From positions 3,989,501 to 4,053,500 of the forward strand of contig NZ_JAMZEB010000002.1 of NCBI RefSeq assembly GCF_024172165.1: a DNA stretch of 64,000 bases, read 5' to 3'. Positions 56,869 to 64,000 of the stretch are shown here, piece by piece. The number at the start of each line of letters is the position of its first letter. The first letter of the stretch is position 1. Under the pieces are notes generated by a model. That model saw nothing but the letters and a program-made list of their open reading frames with translations. It was not told the DNA's origin and searched no databases. The translations under genes were made by a program, and so were the position numbers. This stretch comes from Nonomuraea thailandensis. Its GTDB lineage: Bacteria > Actinomycetota > Actinomycetes > Streptosporangiales > Streptosporangiaceae.

Positions 56869-59800
56869 TCAGCACACGGGGTCGGGGGTGGTGACCGCGC
56901 CGTACGCCCGCCACTCCCCCTCGGTCACGTCCCGCCCCACCGCCCGGCACAACGACGCCGCCGCCGCGTCCGCGTCGAAGGCCCAGCGGATGATCCGGCC
57001 GTCGTCCGCGCCCGCGATCAGCGCGCCGTCGGCCAGGAACGCCAGCGACCTGATGGGCGTCTGGTGACCTGAGAGGATCTCCGTGCGCCGCCGGCTCGCG
57101 ACGTCCCACACCTGGACGGTCCGGTCCTCGCCGGCCGAGGCCAGGCGGCGCCCGTCCGGGCTGAAGCCGACCGCGGCGACCGGCCTGCTGTGCCCGCCCA
57201 GCGTGGCGACGGGCGTGCCCCGGTCCAGGGACCAGAGTTTGACCGTGCGATCGGCGCCGGCCGTGGCGGCGAGCCGGCCGTCCGGGCTGATCGCCACGTC
57301 CTGCACCGTGCCCTGCCCCGTCTCGATCACCTGGTGGTCCCGGCCGGTGGCCAGGTCGCGCAGGATGAGCCTGCCGTTCGGGCAGCCGAACAGCAGCAGC
57401 CGCCCGCCGGGGAGGAACGCGACCGCCGAGACCGTGTCGCGCGCGGCCCCGTCGGCGGCGGGGACCTCGGCGCCCCGGTCCCACAGGAACTGCCGCACGG
57501 CCGTCGCCGCGACGCGGTCGCCGGTGGCGTCCAGGGCCACGTCGGTGGCGGCGCCCATGCCGGCGAAGCGGATCACCGGCCCGCGCCGCCGCTGGGTGGC
57601 GACGTCCCACAGGGTGATGGTGTGGTCGCGGGTCAGCGCGGCCAGCAGGCGGCCGTCACCGCTGAGCGCCAGGGCCAGCACCTGGTCGCCGTGGCCGGCC
57701 AGCACGGTGGCCTGCCGGCCGGTGGGGTCCCAGAGCCGTACGGTGCGGTCGTCCCCGGCCGAGGCGATCGTCCGGCCGCCGGCCACCAGGTCGTTCACGG
57801 GGGCGGTGTGCCCGGCGAACGGCGGCAGGATCGGGCTGTGCAGCGTGATGTGCCTGCCGAAGCCGGCGGTGGCCAAGATGGTGCCGTCCTCGGACAGCGC
57901 GATCGCCGCGGTCTCGGTCAGGCCCCGGTCCTGGTGGCTGAACAGCGGCTCGCGGCGGGCGATGTCCCAGACGGTGACGGCGCCGTTCTCGTCGGCCACG
58001 GCGATCCTGCCGCGTACGGGGGCGGAGATGCTCCAGGCGTACGTCGGCCGGCCGGGCAGCCGCCAGGTCATGGCGGGGTCGGCGGGGTCGTCCAGGTCCC
58101 ACAGCAGCACGCCGTTGCGGTCGGAGGTCGTGGCCAGCGTCCGGCCCTCCGTGGCGAAGGCCAGCTCGTGCACCTCCTCGGCGGCCAGCTCGGCCCGCGG
58201 CGTGACCGTCTCCGCGTCCCACACGACCGGCCTGCCGCCGGCGAGGCCCACCGACACCAGCAGCCGCCCGTCGGGGCTGTAGGCGAGCGCCCGGACCGGG
58301 TCCGCCGGCCCGTGACGCGGGTGGGCGGCCCAGGAGCCGCGGGCCCAGTCCCACAGCGCGATCTCCCCGCTGCCGGTGCCGACCGCGAGCGTCGTGCCGT
58401 CGGGGCTCAGGTCGATGGCGAGCGGGGCGACCGCGAACGTGCGCTGGGCCAGCCTGCGGCGGGCGGGCACGTCCCAGATGGTGATCAGCCCGCCCTCGGA
58501 GGTGAGACCGGCGGTGGCGAGCCGCGTCGCGTCGTCGCTGAAGACCGCGCGGAAGGCGTAGTGGCCGGGCCCGTCGAGCGTGGCCACCCGGGTGCGGGTC
58601 CGCGGCGACCACAGGCTGATGTCCCCGCCGTCCTGCGCCGCGGCGAGCAGCTCGCCGTCGCGGCTGAGCTCCAGGCCGTAGGCGCCTCGCTCGCCGGTGT
58701 CGAGCTGGGCTCTGCGCGGGATCGCGGCGGCGCTGAGCAGGCTGCCCCTGCTCTCGGCGTCGGGGTGGAGGCGGAAGGCGGCGACCGCCAGCAGCGCGGC
58801 CCGGTCGGGGTCGGAGGAGGACAGCAGCCGCGACTCCCCCGACAGCTGGCGGGCGAGCGTGAGCTCCTGCTGCTCGCGGGCCTCGACGCCGCCCCGTACG
58901 GCCGTCACGCCGGCGACCAGGGCCAGGACGAGCAGCACGGCCATCGTGACGAGCAGCCGGCGCAGCAGGCGGACCCGGCGGCGCGCGGCCCGCTCCTCGG
59001 CCTGCCGCTGCTCGTGGCCGGCCCGCAGGAACGCCTGCTCCAGCAGGTTCGGCTCGCGGGGACGGCGTTCGGCCCACGCCGTGGCGGCCTCGAGCTGGGC
59101 TCCGCGGTACAGGGCGCCCTGGTCACGGTCCAGCGAGTCCCAGACGAGTGCGGCCTCGGTGAGCCGCCGGTGCACCACCAGCCCGGCCCGGTCGTCGGTG
59201 AGCCAGCGGTGCAGGCGTGGCCAGGCGCGGATCAGCGCCTCGTGGGCCAGCTCCACCGTGTCGCCGTCCACGACCACGAGCCGGGCGGCGACCAGGCCGC
59301 GCAGCACGGTGGCCGTCAGCGAGGCGTCGGCCACCCCGTCCAGCTCGGCGCGGGCGATGGGCCTGCGGGTGTCCTGCGTGCCCTCGCCGAGCGCGCACAG
59401 CCGCAGCAGCACGGCCCGGCACGTCCGCCGTTGCGCGGCGGTGAAGGCGTCGTAGGTCTCCTCCGCGCTCTGGGCGATCGCGCCGCGCACGCCGCCGGTG
59501 CCGCGGTAGGCGTCCAGGGTCAGCGTGACGCCCGTACGGTGCCGCCACGTCTCGCGCAGCGCGTGCGAGATCAGCGGCAACGCGCCCGGCTCTGCCGCCG
59601 CCTCGGCCAGCACCGTGGCCAGCAGGTCGTCGTCCACGCCCAGCCCCGCGCCCGCGGCGGGCATGACGACGACCTCGCGCAACTCGTCCTCGGACATCGG
59701 CCCGACCAGGACCTGGCCGTCGTGCCCCAGCGCCTCCACCAGCGCGGGATACCGCGTGAGGTGCGGCAGGAAGTCGGCGCGCACGCCCAGCACCATCGTC

Positions 59801-60591
59801 GCCCGCCGTCGCGGGCCGTGTGCCGCGTCCACCAGCGCCTCGATGAAGCGGGCCCGCTCGTCCTCCCGCGCGCACAGCGTGAACACCTCCTCGAACTGGT
59901 CCACGACCAGCAGGACCCGCACGTCGTCGGGCCCGGTCGCCAGCGCGTTGCGGATCGCCACGTCCAGGGCCGGCGGGTCCTCGCCGAGCCCGACCGGCGC
60001 GTCCGTGCCGGCCAGCTTGGCCACCTGCTGCGCCAGGGCCTCCAGGGGATCCGCGGTGGGCGTCATCAGGACCACCCGCCATCGCGCCGACAGCCGCGGG
60101 TCCCGGGCGATCCGCCCCACCACTCCCGCCCGCAGCAGGGAGGACTTGCCGCTGCCGGAGGCGCCGAAGACGGCGACCACCGGCCGGCGTGCCACCCTGT
60201 CCAGCACGTCGCCGACGAGGCGGGAGCGGCCGAAGAACAGCTCGGCCTGCTCCGGCTGGAACGCCACCAGCCCCGGGTACGGGGGCGTCTCGCCGTCCGC
60301 TGGGTCGCCGGGCGGCTCGGGGGCGACCGGCTCGCGGGCCGCGGCCCGCCACCGCGCCTCCCACTCGGCCGGGTCGCCGCCGCAGGCCGTGACGTACGCC
60401 AGCGTCACCGTCAGGGACGGCAGCCGCTCCCCCTTGGCCGCCTCCGCCAGGGTGCTGGCCGAGAAATGGGCCCGTTGCGACAGCCGGCGGTAGCTGGGCC
60501 GGCCCGCCTGCTCACGTAATCGCCGCAGCTCCCACGCCAGCGCCTGCACCGGGCCGTCCTGGGGATCCAAGGGTCGTTCCGGTCGTCCCAT
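56869..60591 (-). CDS. HTH-nSTAND1 NTPase-WD40 regulator
   Basis: A 1,240-residue multidomain protein. Residues ~15-75 are an XRE-like helix-turn-helix (LAWELRRLREQAGRPSYRRLSQRAHFSASTLAEAAKGERLPSLTVTLAYVTAC). Then comes an nSTAND1 NTPase (PYPGLVAFQPEQAELFFGRSRLVGDVLDR; P-loop FGASGSGKSSLLRAG ~142-152; VLLVVDQFEEVFTLC), a hydrophobic segment (LLVTMAVLLVLALVAGVTAV, ~540-560), and from ~610 to 1230 about 14 WD40 blades forming one or two propellers (GGHSRPVAAVGFSPDGRRLASAGEDRTVQVWDVASRR). STAND proteins act as ligand-gated switches; the membrane helix suggests signal transfer from an outside propeller to an inside HTH. ATG 60591 follows GAGGGGGCG. Divergent from the lectin gene. Confidence 0.9.
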   Translation of the reverse strand: MGRPERPLDPQDGPVQALAWELRRLREQAGRPSYRRLSQRAHFSASTLAEAAKGERLPSLTVTLAYVTACGGDPAEWEARWRAAAREPVAPEPPGDPADGETPPYPGLVAFQPEQAELFFGRSRLVGDVLDRVARRPVVAVFGASGSGKSSLLRAGVVGRIARDPRLSARWRVVLMTPTADPLEALAQQVAKLAGTDAPVGLGEDPPALDVAIRNALATGPDDVRVLLVVDQFEEVFTLCAREDERARFIEALVDAAHGPRRRATMVLGVRADFLPHLTRYPALVEALGHDGQVLVGPMSEDELREVVVMPAAGAGLGVDDDLLATVLAEAAAEPGALPLISHALRETWRHRTGVTLTLDAYRGTGGVRGAIAQSAEETYDAFTAAQRRTCRAVLLRLCALGEGTQDTRRPIARAELDGVADASLTATVLRGLVAARLVVVDGDTVELAHEALIRAWPRLHRWLTDDRAGLVVHRRLTEAALVWDSLDRDQGALYRGAQLEAATAWAERRPREPNLLEQAFLRAGHEQRQAEERAARRRVRLLRRLLVTMAVLLVLALVAGVTAVRGGVEAREQQELTLARQLSGESRLLSSSDPDRAALLAVAAFRLHPDAESRGSLLSAAAIPRRAQLDTGERGAYGLELSRDGELLAAAQDGGDISLWSPRTRTRVATLDGPGHYAFRAVFSDDATRLATAGLTSEGGLITIWDVPARRRLAQRTFAVAPLAIDLSPDGTTLAVGTGSGEIALWDWARGSWAAHPRHGPADPVRALAYSPDGRLLVSVGLAGGRPVVWDAETVTPRAELAAEEVHELAFATEGRTLATTSDRNGVLLWDLDDPADPAMTWRLPGRPTYAWSISAPVRGRIAVADENGAVTVWDIARREPLFSHQDRGLTETAAIALSEDGTILATAGFGRHITLHSPILPPFAGHTAPVNDLVAGGRTIASAGDDRTVRLWDPTGRQATVLAGHGDQVLALALSGDGRLLAALTRDHTITLWDVATQRRRGPVIRFAGMGAATDVALDATGDRVAATAVRQFLWDRGAEVPAADGAARDTVSAVAFLPGGRLLLFGCPNGRLILRDLATGRDHQVIETGQGTVQDVAISPDGRLAATAGADRTVKLWSLDRGTPVATLGGHSRPVAAVGFSPDGRRLASAGEDRTVQVWDVASRRRTEILSGHQTPIRSLAFLADGALIAGADDGRIIRWAFDADAAAASLCRAVGRDVTEGEWRAYGAVTTPDPVC

Positions 60592-60634
60592 CCCGCGCGC
60601 CCCCTCGATGCGACAGCAGAGCCCCTTGTGCACA

Positions 60635-60680
60635 TTGTCCGGCGTTGTTTGTCCTGCCGCGCCGGCCGTGCCGGACAAAC
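60635..60680. promoter_or_regulatory. Inverted-repeat cluster in nSTAND/lectin divergent promoter
   Basis: TTGTCCGGC at 60635-60643 pairs with GCCGGACAA at 60670-60678. A second overlapping dyad is GTTTGTCC (60647-60654) with GGACAAAC (60673-60680). Three TTGTCC-type half-sites in 46 bases suggest an operator shared by the divergent genes. Confidence 0.4.
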
Positions 60681-60826
60681 CTCGCGCCGATTAGATCAAA
60701 GGGTGCGGGCCAGGGGCGGCCTGCGGAGACCTGCCGGCCGGACGGGGGCGCGCGTCTCCGGCATCCCTTCCTTCAAGACCACCGCCCCTGGCCTGCGCTC
60801 TCACCCACCACACGAGGGAGATGAAC

Positions 60827-61414
60827 GTGCACGAATCGGTGAAAACAGGTATCAGGGCCCTGGCCGCGGCGGCGCTGCTCACGCTGCTCGCCGCGCTGGT
60901 GTCGCCGTCCCTGCCGGCCGCCGCCGCGTCGGCCGGCGGCCAGCGCGCGGAGCTGACCGCCGGCAGGACGGACAGCGCTCTCGACAGCAACCGCATCCGC
61001 AACCGGAACTCGCGGCTGTGCCTGGCCGCGCGGGCAGGCACGGGCGAACGGCCCGCCATCCAGACCACCTGCGACTTCGAGGCCGGCAGGTACTGGCCTG
61101 ACCAGCACTGGACCCTGGAGCGCGTGGTCACCGGCACGGAGATCTACCGCCTGAGGAACGTGGCGCTGAACCTGTGCCTGTCGGCACGCGGCTCCGGCGA
61201 GACCCAGGCGTTCGCGACCGCCTGCGACCGCGACCGCGGCCAGGAGTGGCGCGACCAGCACTGGATCTACCTCTTCGACGCGGGGCACGGCACCCACAGG
61301 TGGCAGAACCGCGCCTCGGGCAACTGCCTGGCCGCTCGCGGCACGGGCCAGTCGCCGGCGATCGCGACGACGTGCAACCGCGACTGGCTGGACCAGCACT
61401 GGAACTTCCAGTAG
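60827..61414 (+). CDS. Secreted ricin-type beta-trefoil lectin-like protein
   Basis: A 195-residue secreted protein. GTG 60827 was preferred because GGGAG lies six bases upstream, whereas ATG 60821 directly abuts it. The signal is KTGIRALAAAALLTLLAALVSPSLPAAAASA. The mature domain has three trefoil repeats, each ending in a D/Q-H-W motif: LCLAARAGTGERPAIQTTCD...DQHWTL; LCLSARGSGETQAFATACDRD...DQHWIY; CLAARGTGQSPAIATTCNRD...DQHWNF. Each repeat has a Cys pair. It probably binds carbohydrate outside the cell. There is no catalytic domain. A strong terminator follows. Confidence 0.82.
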   Translation: MHESVKTGIRALAAAALLTLLAALVSPSLPAAAASAGGQRAELTAGRTDSALDSNRIRNRNSRLCLAARAGTGERPAIQTTCDFEAGRYWPDQHWTLERVVTGTEIYRLRNVALNLCLSARGSGETQAFATACDRDRGQEWRDQHWIYLFDAGHGTHRWQNRASGNCLAARGTGQSPAIATTCNRDWLDQHWNFQ

Positions 61415-61431
61415 GCACGGATCGCCGTCGG

Positions 61432-61461
61432 CCCGGGACCGGCGCTCGCGCCGGTCCCGGG
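61432..61461 (+). terminator. Strong hairpin terminator after lectin gene
   Basis: CCCGGGACCGGCGC pairs base-for-base with GCGCCGGTCCCGGG, giving a 14-base stem with almost no loop, 17 bases after the lectin stop. There is no U tract, as is usual in GC-rich actinomycetes. Confidence 0.8.
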
Positions 61462-61668
61462 TCCCGGTCCTTCGAAGGTCGTAAGGCCGGGGTCAGTGCC
61501 GCCCTTCCGGCCGGGGCGCTCGCCCCGTGCGTCGCGGGCCCGCCGGGCCGGCCATGGCGGTGATCGCCGTCCCGGTCGCCTGGGCCACCGGCTTCCTCAA
61601 GCCGCCGGCGCTCACGGAGACCGCCGACCGGCCGTGACGCGTCGCCGATCTCGCCGAGCGGCCGCCTC

Positions 61669-62568
61669 TCAACGAGCGGCGGGGCCGTCTGCGGGGAAGA
61701 AGGCACGGCGGCCGCAGCGCAGCATCTCGCGCACCGCCGGGCTGTCCGACGGCCGCCAGACCAGGGCGAGCAGGGCGGGCGCCGCCACGTCGTCGATGAG
61801 CAGGCCGGTGAGCCGGTCGCGGTAGTGCGCGGCCATCGACTCGCTCAGCACCGCCACGCCCAGCCCGCGCACGGCCAGGCCGGCGATGGCGTCGGCGGCG
61901 CTGGCCGCCAGGGAGACGACGGGCCGCAGGCCCTGCGCGGCGCACGCCTGGTCGAACAGGGTACGCAGGCCGGTGCCCGGCGGCATGCACACGATCGCGT
62001 GCTCGCACAGCTCGCGCAGGGTGACCGCCCGGCCGCGCGCCAGCGGATGGCCCGGCGGGACGGCGGCGACGAGCCGTTCCTCGATGATCGTCAGCGTCTC
62101 CAGCCCGTCGGGGGTGGCGGTGGTGGTGCCGATGAGCGCCAGGTCGAGGGTGCCGTCGCGGACGGCCTCCGCGAGCCGGTCGGAGTTGTCCTCGATCAGG
62201 GAGAGCTCGACGCCGGGGTGCGCCGCGTGGAAGGCGGCCAGCGCGTCGAACAGCGGCGTGACCGTGCAACCGATCACCATGCCGATCGTCAGCCGCCCCC
62301 TGATCAGGCCGGTGACCTCTCCCACGGCCTGGCCGACCGCCCCGGCGGCGGCCAGGGCCGCGCGGGCGTGCTCGAGCGCCGCCTTGCCGGCGACGGTGAG
62401 GGTGGCCGCGCGGGCCGAACGGTCGAACAGCTCGGCGCCGAGCTCGCGTTCGAGCCGGCGGATCTGGGCGCTGACGCCGGACTGGCTGATGTGCACCCGC
62501 TCGGCGGCGCGGGTGAAGCTCTGCTCCTCGGCGACCGCCACGAAGTATTCGAGCTGCCTCAGTTCCAT
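61669..62568 (-). CDS. LysR-family transcriptional regulator
   Basis: A 299-residue regulator: winged helix LRQLEYFVAVAEEQSFTRAAERVHISQSGVSAQIRRLERELGAELFDRS, then a two-subdomain effector region (GRLTIGMVIGCTVTPLFDALAAFHAAHPGVELSLIED; LALIGTTTATPDGLETLTI). It controls the divergent NTF2-like gene in all likelihood. The 96-base intergenic region holds TTCT-N10-AGAA at 62578-62595 and CAGAA...TTCTG dyads suited to LysR binding. The effector is unknown. Confidence 0.92.
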   Translation of the reverse strand: MELRQLEYFVAVAEEQSFTRAAERVHISQSGVSAQIRRLERELGAELFDRSARAATLTVAGKAALEHARAALAAAGAVGQAVGEVTGLIRGRLTIGMVIGCTVTPLFDALAAFHAAHPGVELSLIEDNSDRLAEAVRDGTLDLALIGTTTATPDGLETLTIIEERLVAAVPPGHPLARGRAVTLRELCEHAIVCMPPGTGLRTLFDQACAAQGLRPVVSLAASAADAIAGLAVRGLGVAVLSESMAAHYRDRLTGLLIDDVAAPALLALVWRPSDSPAVREMLRCGRRAFFPADGPAAR

Positions 62569-62577
62569 AACCAGGAA

Positions 62578-62595
62578 TTCTAGATGCCATCAGAA
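62578..62595. promoter_or_regulatory. Candidate LysR binding dyad
   Basis: TTCT-N10-AGAA lies immediately upstream of the LysR start in the divergent promoter. A second overlapping dyad, CAGAA (62591-62595) with TTCTG further right, is also present. The spacing fits LysR-type T-N11-A sites only loosely. Confidence 0.35.
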
Positions 62596-62664
62596 CCAGC
62601 TGTTGGACTTCTGGATCCGGCGTCGGCAGGCTGGAGGAACCGAGACAGGAAGAGGACAGACACC

Positions 62665-63030
62665 ATGACCGAGTACGAGAAGGCCATGCGGCCGGAGGAC
62701 ATCACCCGGCTGTTCGTCGAGCGTTCCAACGCCGGTGACGCAGCCGGGGTCGCCGCGCTGTACGAGGAGGACGCGGTGATCGCGTACCCGCCGGGCAGCC
62801 GGACCGTCGGCCGCGCGGCCATCCAGGAGCTGTGGGAGAAGGTCCTGGCAGGCAGGCCGCGCTTCGAGCCCGAGCAGCCGCTGCCGACGCTGGTCAGCGG
62901 CGAGCTCGCCCTCACCTCCACCCCGCCCCGGGACGGGGCCGGCGCCCGGGCCCAGGTCGTCCGCCGCCAGCCGGACGGGAGCTGGCTGCGCGTGCTCGAC
63001 CAGCCCGAGTTCGTCACCCCCGGCCGCTGA
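62665..63030 (+). CDS. NTF2-like (SnoaL/YybH-type) small protein
   Basis: A 121-residue NTF2-fold protein: DITRLFVERSNAGDAAGVAALYEEDAVIAYPPGSRTVGRAAIQELWEKVLAGRPRFEPEQPLPTLVSGELALTST, ending RQPDGSWLRVLDQPEF. This is the conserved pattern of SnoaL-like/YybH proteins, some enzymatic, many of unknown role. ATG 62665 follows AGGAAGAGGACAG; the frame is open upstream to 62584 without conserved sequence. It is the likely target of the divergent LysR. Confidence 0.85.
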   Translation: MTEYEKAMRPEDITRLFVERSNAGDAAGVAALYEEDAVIAYPPGSRTVGRAAIQELWEKVLAGRPRFEPEQPLPTLVSGELALTSTPPRDGAGARAQVVRRQPDGSWLRVLDQPEFVTPGR

Positions 63031-63033
63031 CGG

Positions 63034-63057
63034 CCCCGCCGATCGGCTGCGGCGGGG
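63034..63057. terminator. Bidirectional hairpin between NTF2-like and AfsR-type genes
   Basis: CCCCGCCG (63034-63041) pairs with CGGCGGGG (63050-63057), an 8-base stem with an 8-base loop, located between two convergent stops. Confidence 0.65.
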
Positions 63058-63068
63058 GCGCGCGTCGT

Positions 63069-64000
63069 TCACGAAGCGAGCGTGATCTCCGCCAGCTCCT
63101 GCCAGTCCCGCTGCTGACCGTCACGAACCGCCTCGGCGAACGCCGCCTCACCGAGCCGGTCGCGCGCTTCCGCCGTGATCCTGGAGACGTCCGGCAGCGA
63201 GAGGTCCGGCGTGCCGCGCACGGCCTCGCTCGCCGCGAGCAGCCGCACGGCCTGCTCGTCCTGCCCCTGCCGCAGCGCGAGGTCGGCGATGCCGACCAGC
63301 AACTCGGCGATCATCGGCGGGTACGGCTGCTCCATGGCCCTGCGGAACGCCGCGGCCCGGTGCCCCCGCGCCTCCTCGAGGTCCTCGGCGAGGTAACCCT
63401 GGATGTCCATGACCTGGATGTGGACGGCGTCGCCCACGTCCGCCCCGCCCAGCATCGCCTGCACCGCGGCCAGGTGCTCGCGCGCCTCGGCGGGCTCGCC
63501 GCGCCAGCGGGCCAGTTGCGCCTTCGACAGGGCCAGCCCGGCGAGGGTCCCCGGCCAGGTGATCCCGGCCGCGGACCGCTCCGCCGCCGCCAGGGCCGCC
63601 GCGCCGGCCCGCTCGTCGCCGAGCAGCCAGTACAGCTGCGCCTCCCGCGTCCGCAGCCCGACCACGTCCTCGCCCGCGCCGACCTCGGCCAGCGCCACGG
63701 CGGCCTCGTCGTAGTGCTCGCACGCGCTCGCGAACTCGCCGCGCAGAGAGAGCCGATCGGCCCGGAACGTCAGCGCCAGCGAGATCCCCCACCGGTCACC
63801 CAGGGCGCGGAACTCGTTCAGGCCGATCTCGAGGTCGGTGTCCACGTCGGTCTCGTCTCGGTACAGCGTGAGCCGGAACCTGGCGCGGCTGAGCCTGGCC
63901 TGCGCGCGCACCCACGGATCGTCGTCGGCGACGAGCGGGTCGAACGCGGGCAGGACCTCCGCCGGGTTCTCCAGCAGCCGCTCCAGCGGCGCGACGAACC
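63069..64000 (-). CDS. AfsR/SARP-family regulator, C-terminal TPR part (runs off right edge)
   Basis: The last ~310 residues of a larger protein; the frame is open to the window edge (FVAPLERLLENPAEVLPAFDPLVADDDPWVRAQ...). It consists of TPR helices typical of the C-terminal part of BTAD-NB-ARC-TPR regulators (GLNEFRALGDRWGISLALTFRADRLSLRGEFASACEHYDEAAVALAEVGA; AQLYWLLGDERAGAAALAAAE). It ends with the conserved ALRQGQDEQAVRLLAASEAVRGTPDLSLPDV...GEAAFAEAVRDGQ tail common to this family. The DNA-binding, BTAD and NTPase domains lie outside the window. A methionine at 63911 is internal, not a start. Confidence 0.8.
   Translation of the reverse strand, partial: FVAPLERLLENPAEVLPAFDPLVADDDPWVRAQARLSRARFRLTLYRDETDVDTDLEIGLNEFRALGDRWGISLALTFRADRLSLRGEFASACEHYDEAAVALAEVGAGEDVVGLRTREAQLYWLLGDERAGAAALAAAERSAAGITWPGTLAGLALSKAQLARWRGEPAEAREHLAAVQAMLGGADVGDAVHIQVMDIQGYLAEDLEEARGHRAAAFRRAMEQPYPPMIAELLVGIADLALRQGQDEQAVRLLAASEAVRGTPDLSLPDVSRITAEARDRLGEAAFAEAVRDGQQRDWQELAEITLAS

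Noticed and set aside
61554..61639. Short plus-strand frame beginning MAVIAVPVAWATGFLKPP
   Set aside because: Only 27 codons, after a strong terminator, with no ribosome binding site and no recognisable family. The rest of 61462-61668 shows nothing.

Overview
The window is very GC-rich throughout. It carries SARP/AfsR regulators, NarL-type two-component pairs, secreted Sec proteins, a spore-associated-protein-A homologue, GTG/TTG starts, leaderless-looking promoters and rare TTA codons. This points to the chromosome of a sporulating actinomycete, plausibly Streptosporangiaceae (for example Nonomuraea-like). The genus is an inference from gene content. No rRNA, tRNA, prophage, CRISPR array or intact insertion sequence was seen.

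Layout. 1-2.1 kb: 5' part of an RHS/YD-repeat polymorphic-toxin-like secreted protein. 2.5-6.3 kb: a divergent pair of SARP regulators, both with TTA codons. 6.3-10.2 kb: an SDR remnant, a secreted polysaccharide lyase, a DUF6461 protein, an unusual cytochrome P450 and a SapA-like protein. 10.3-22.3 kb: a two-gene unit encoding a 3,243-residue secreted RTX-repeat protein and a secreted HELGH metalloprotease. 22.4-27.6 kb: an RNA-repair operon, with an RNA ligase-polynucleotide kinase overlapping an MJ1316-EEP-2H-nucleotidyltransferase fusion, then a GNAT. 27.8-30.7 kb: a nitronate-monooxygenase-like remnant, an AraC regulator and an acyl-CoA ligase. 30.8-33.6 kb: a compact lasso-peptide cluster (precursor, cyclase, RRE protein, leader peptidase) behind an AT-rich promoter with helically phased TTACT repeats. 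33.6-38.6 kb: CBM32-GH5 glycosidase, WD40 Ser/Thr kinase and a membrane serine hydrolase. 38.7-44.9 kb: a NarL-type two-component pair, GNAT, TPR protein, orphan histidine kinase and zinc formaldehyde/alcohol dehydrogenase. 45-53.3 kb: a GbsR/MarR-like regulator divergent from a class C serine hydrolase, a MerR regulator, a PPOX-fold protein, a UvrA-like ABC ATPase and an MFS exporter. 53.4-56.9 kb: a histidine kinase/response regulator pair divergent from a secreted HbpS/GlcG protein and an ankyrin lipoprotein, separated by a perfect 18-bp palindrome. 56.9-64 kb: an HTH-nSTAND-WD40 regulator, ricin-type lectin, LysR with a divergent NTF2-like protein, and the C-terminal part of another AfsR-type regulator running off the edge.

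How it fits together. This looks like an accessory chromosomal-arm region rich in secreted enzymes, signalling and specialised metabolism. The most informative multi-gene units are the lasso-peptide cluster (predicted 14-residue core GKDWWGDDWYGQLY), the RNA-repair operon, the giant RTX protein with its protease, and an HbpS-SenS-SenR-like three-component sensor. Start codons were chosen from ribosome binding sites, signal peptides and stop/start overlaps where these could be seen. All functions are from motif reading, not database searches.
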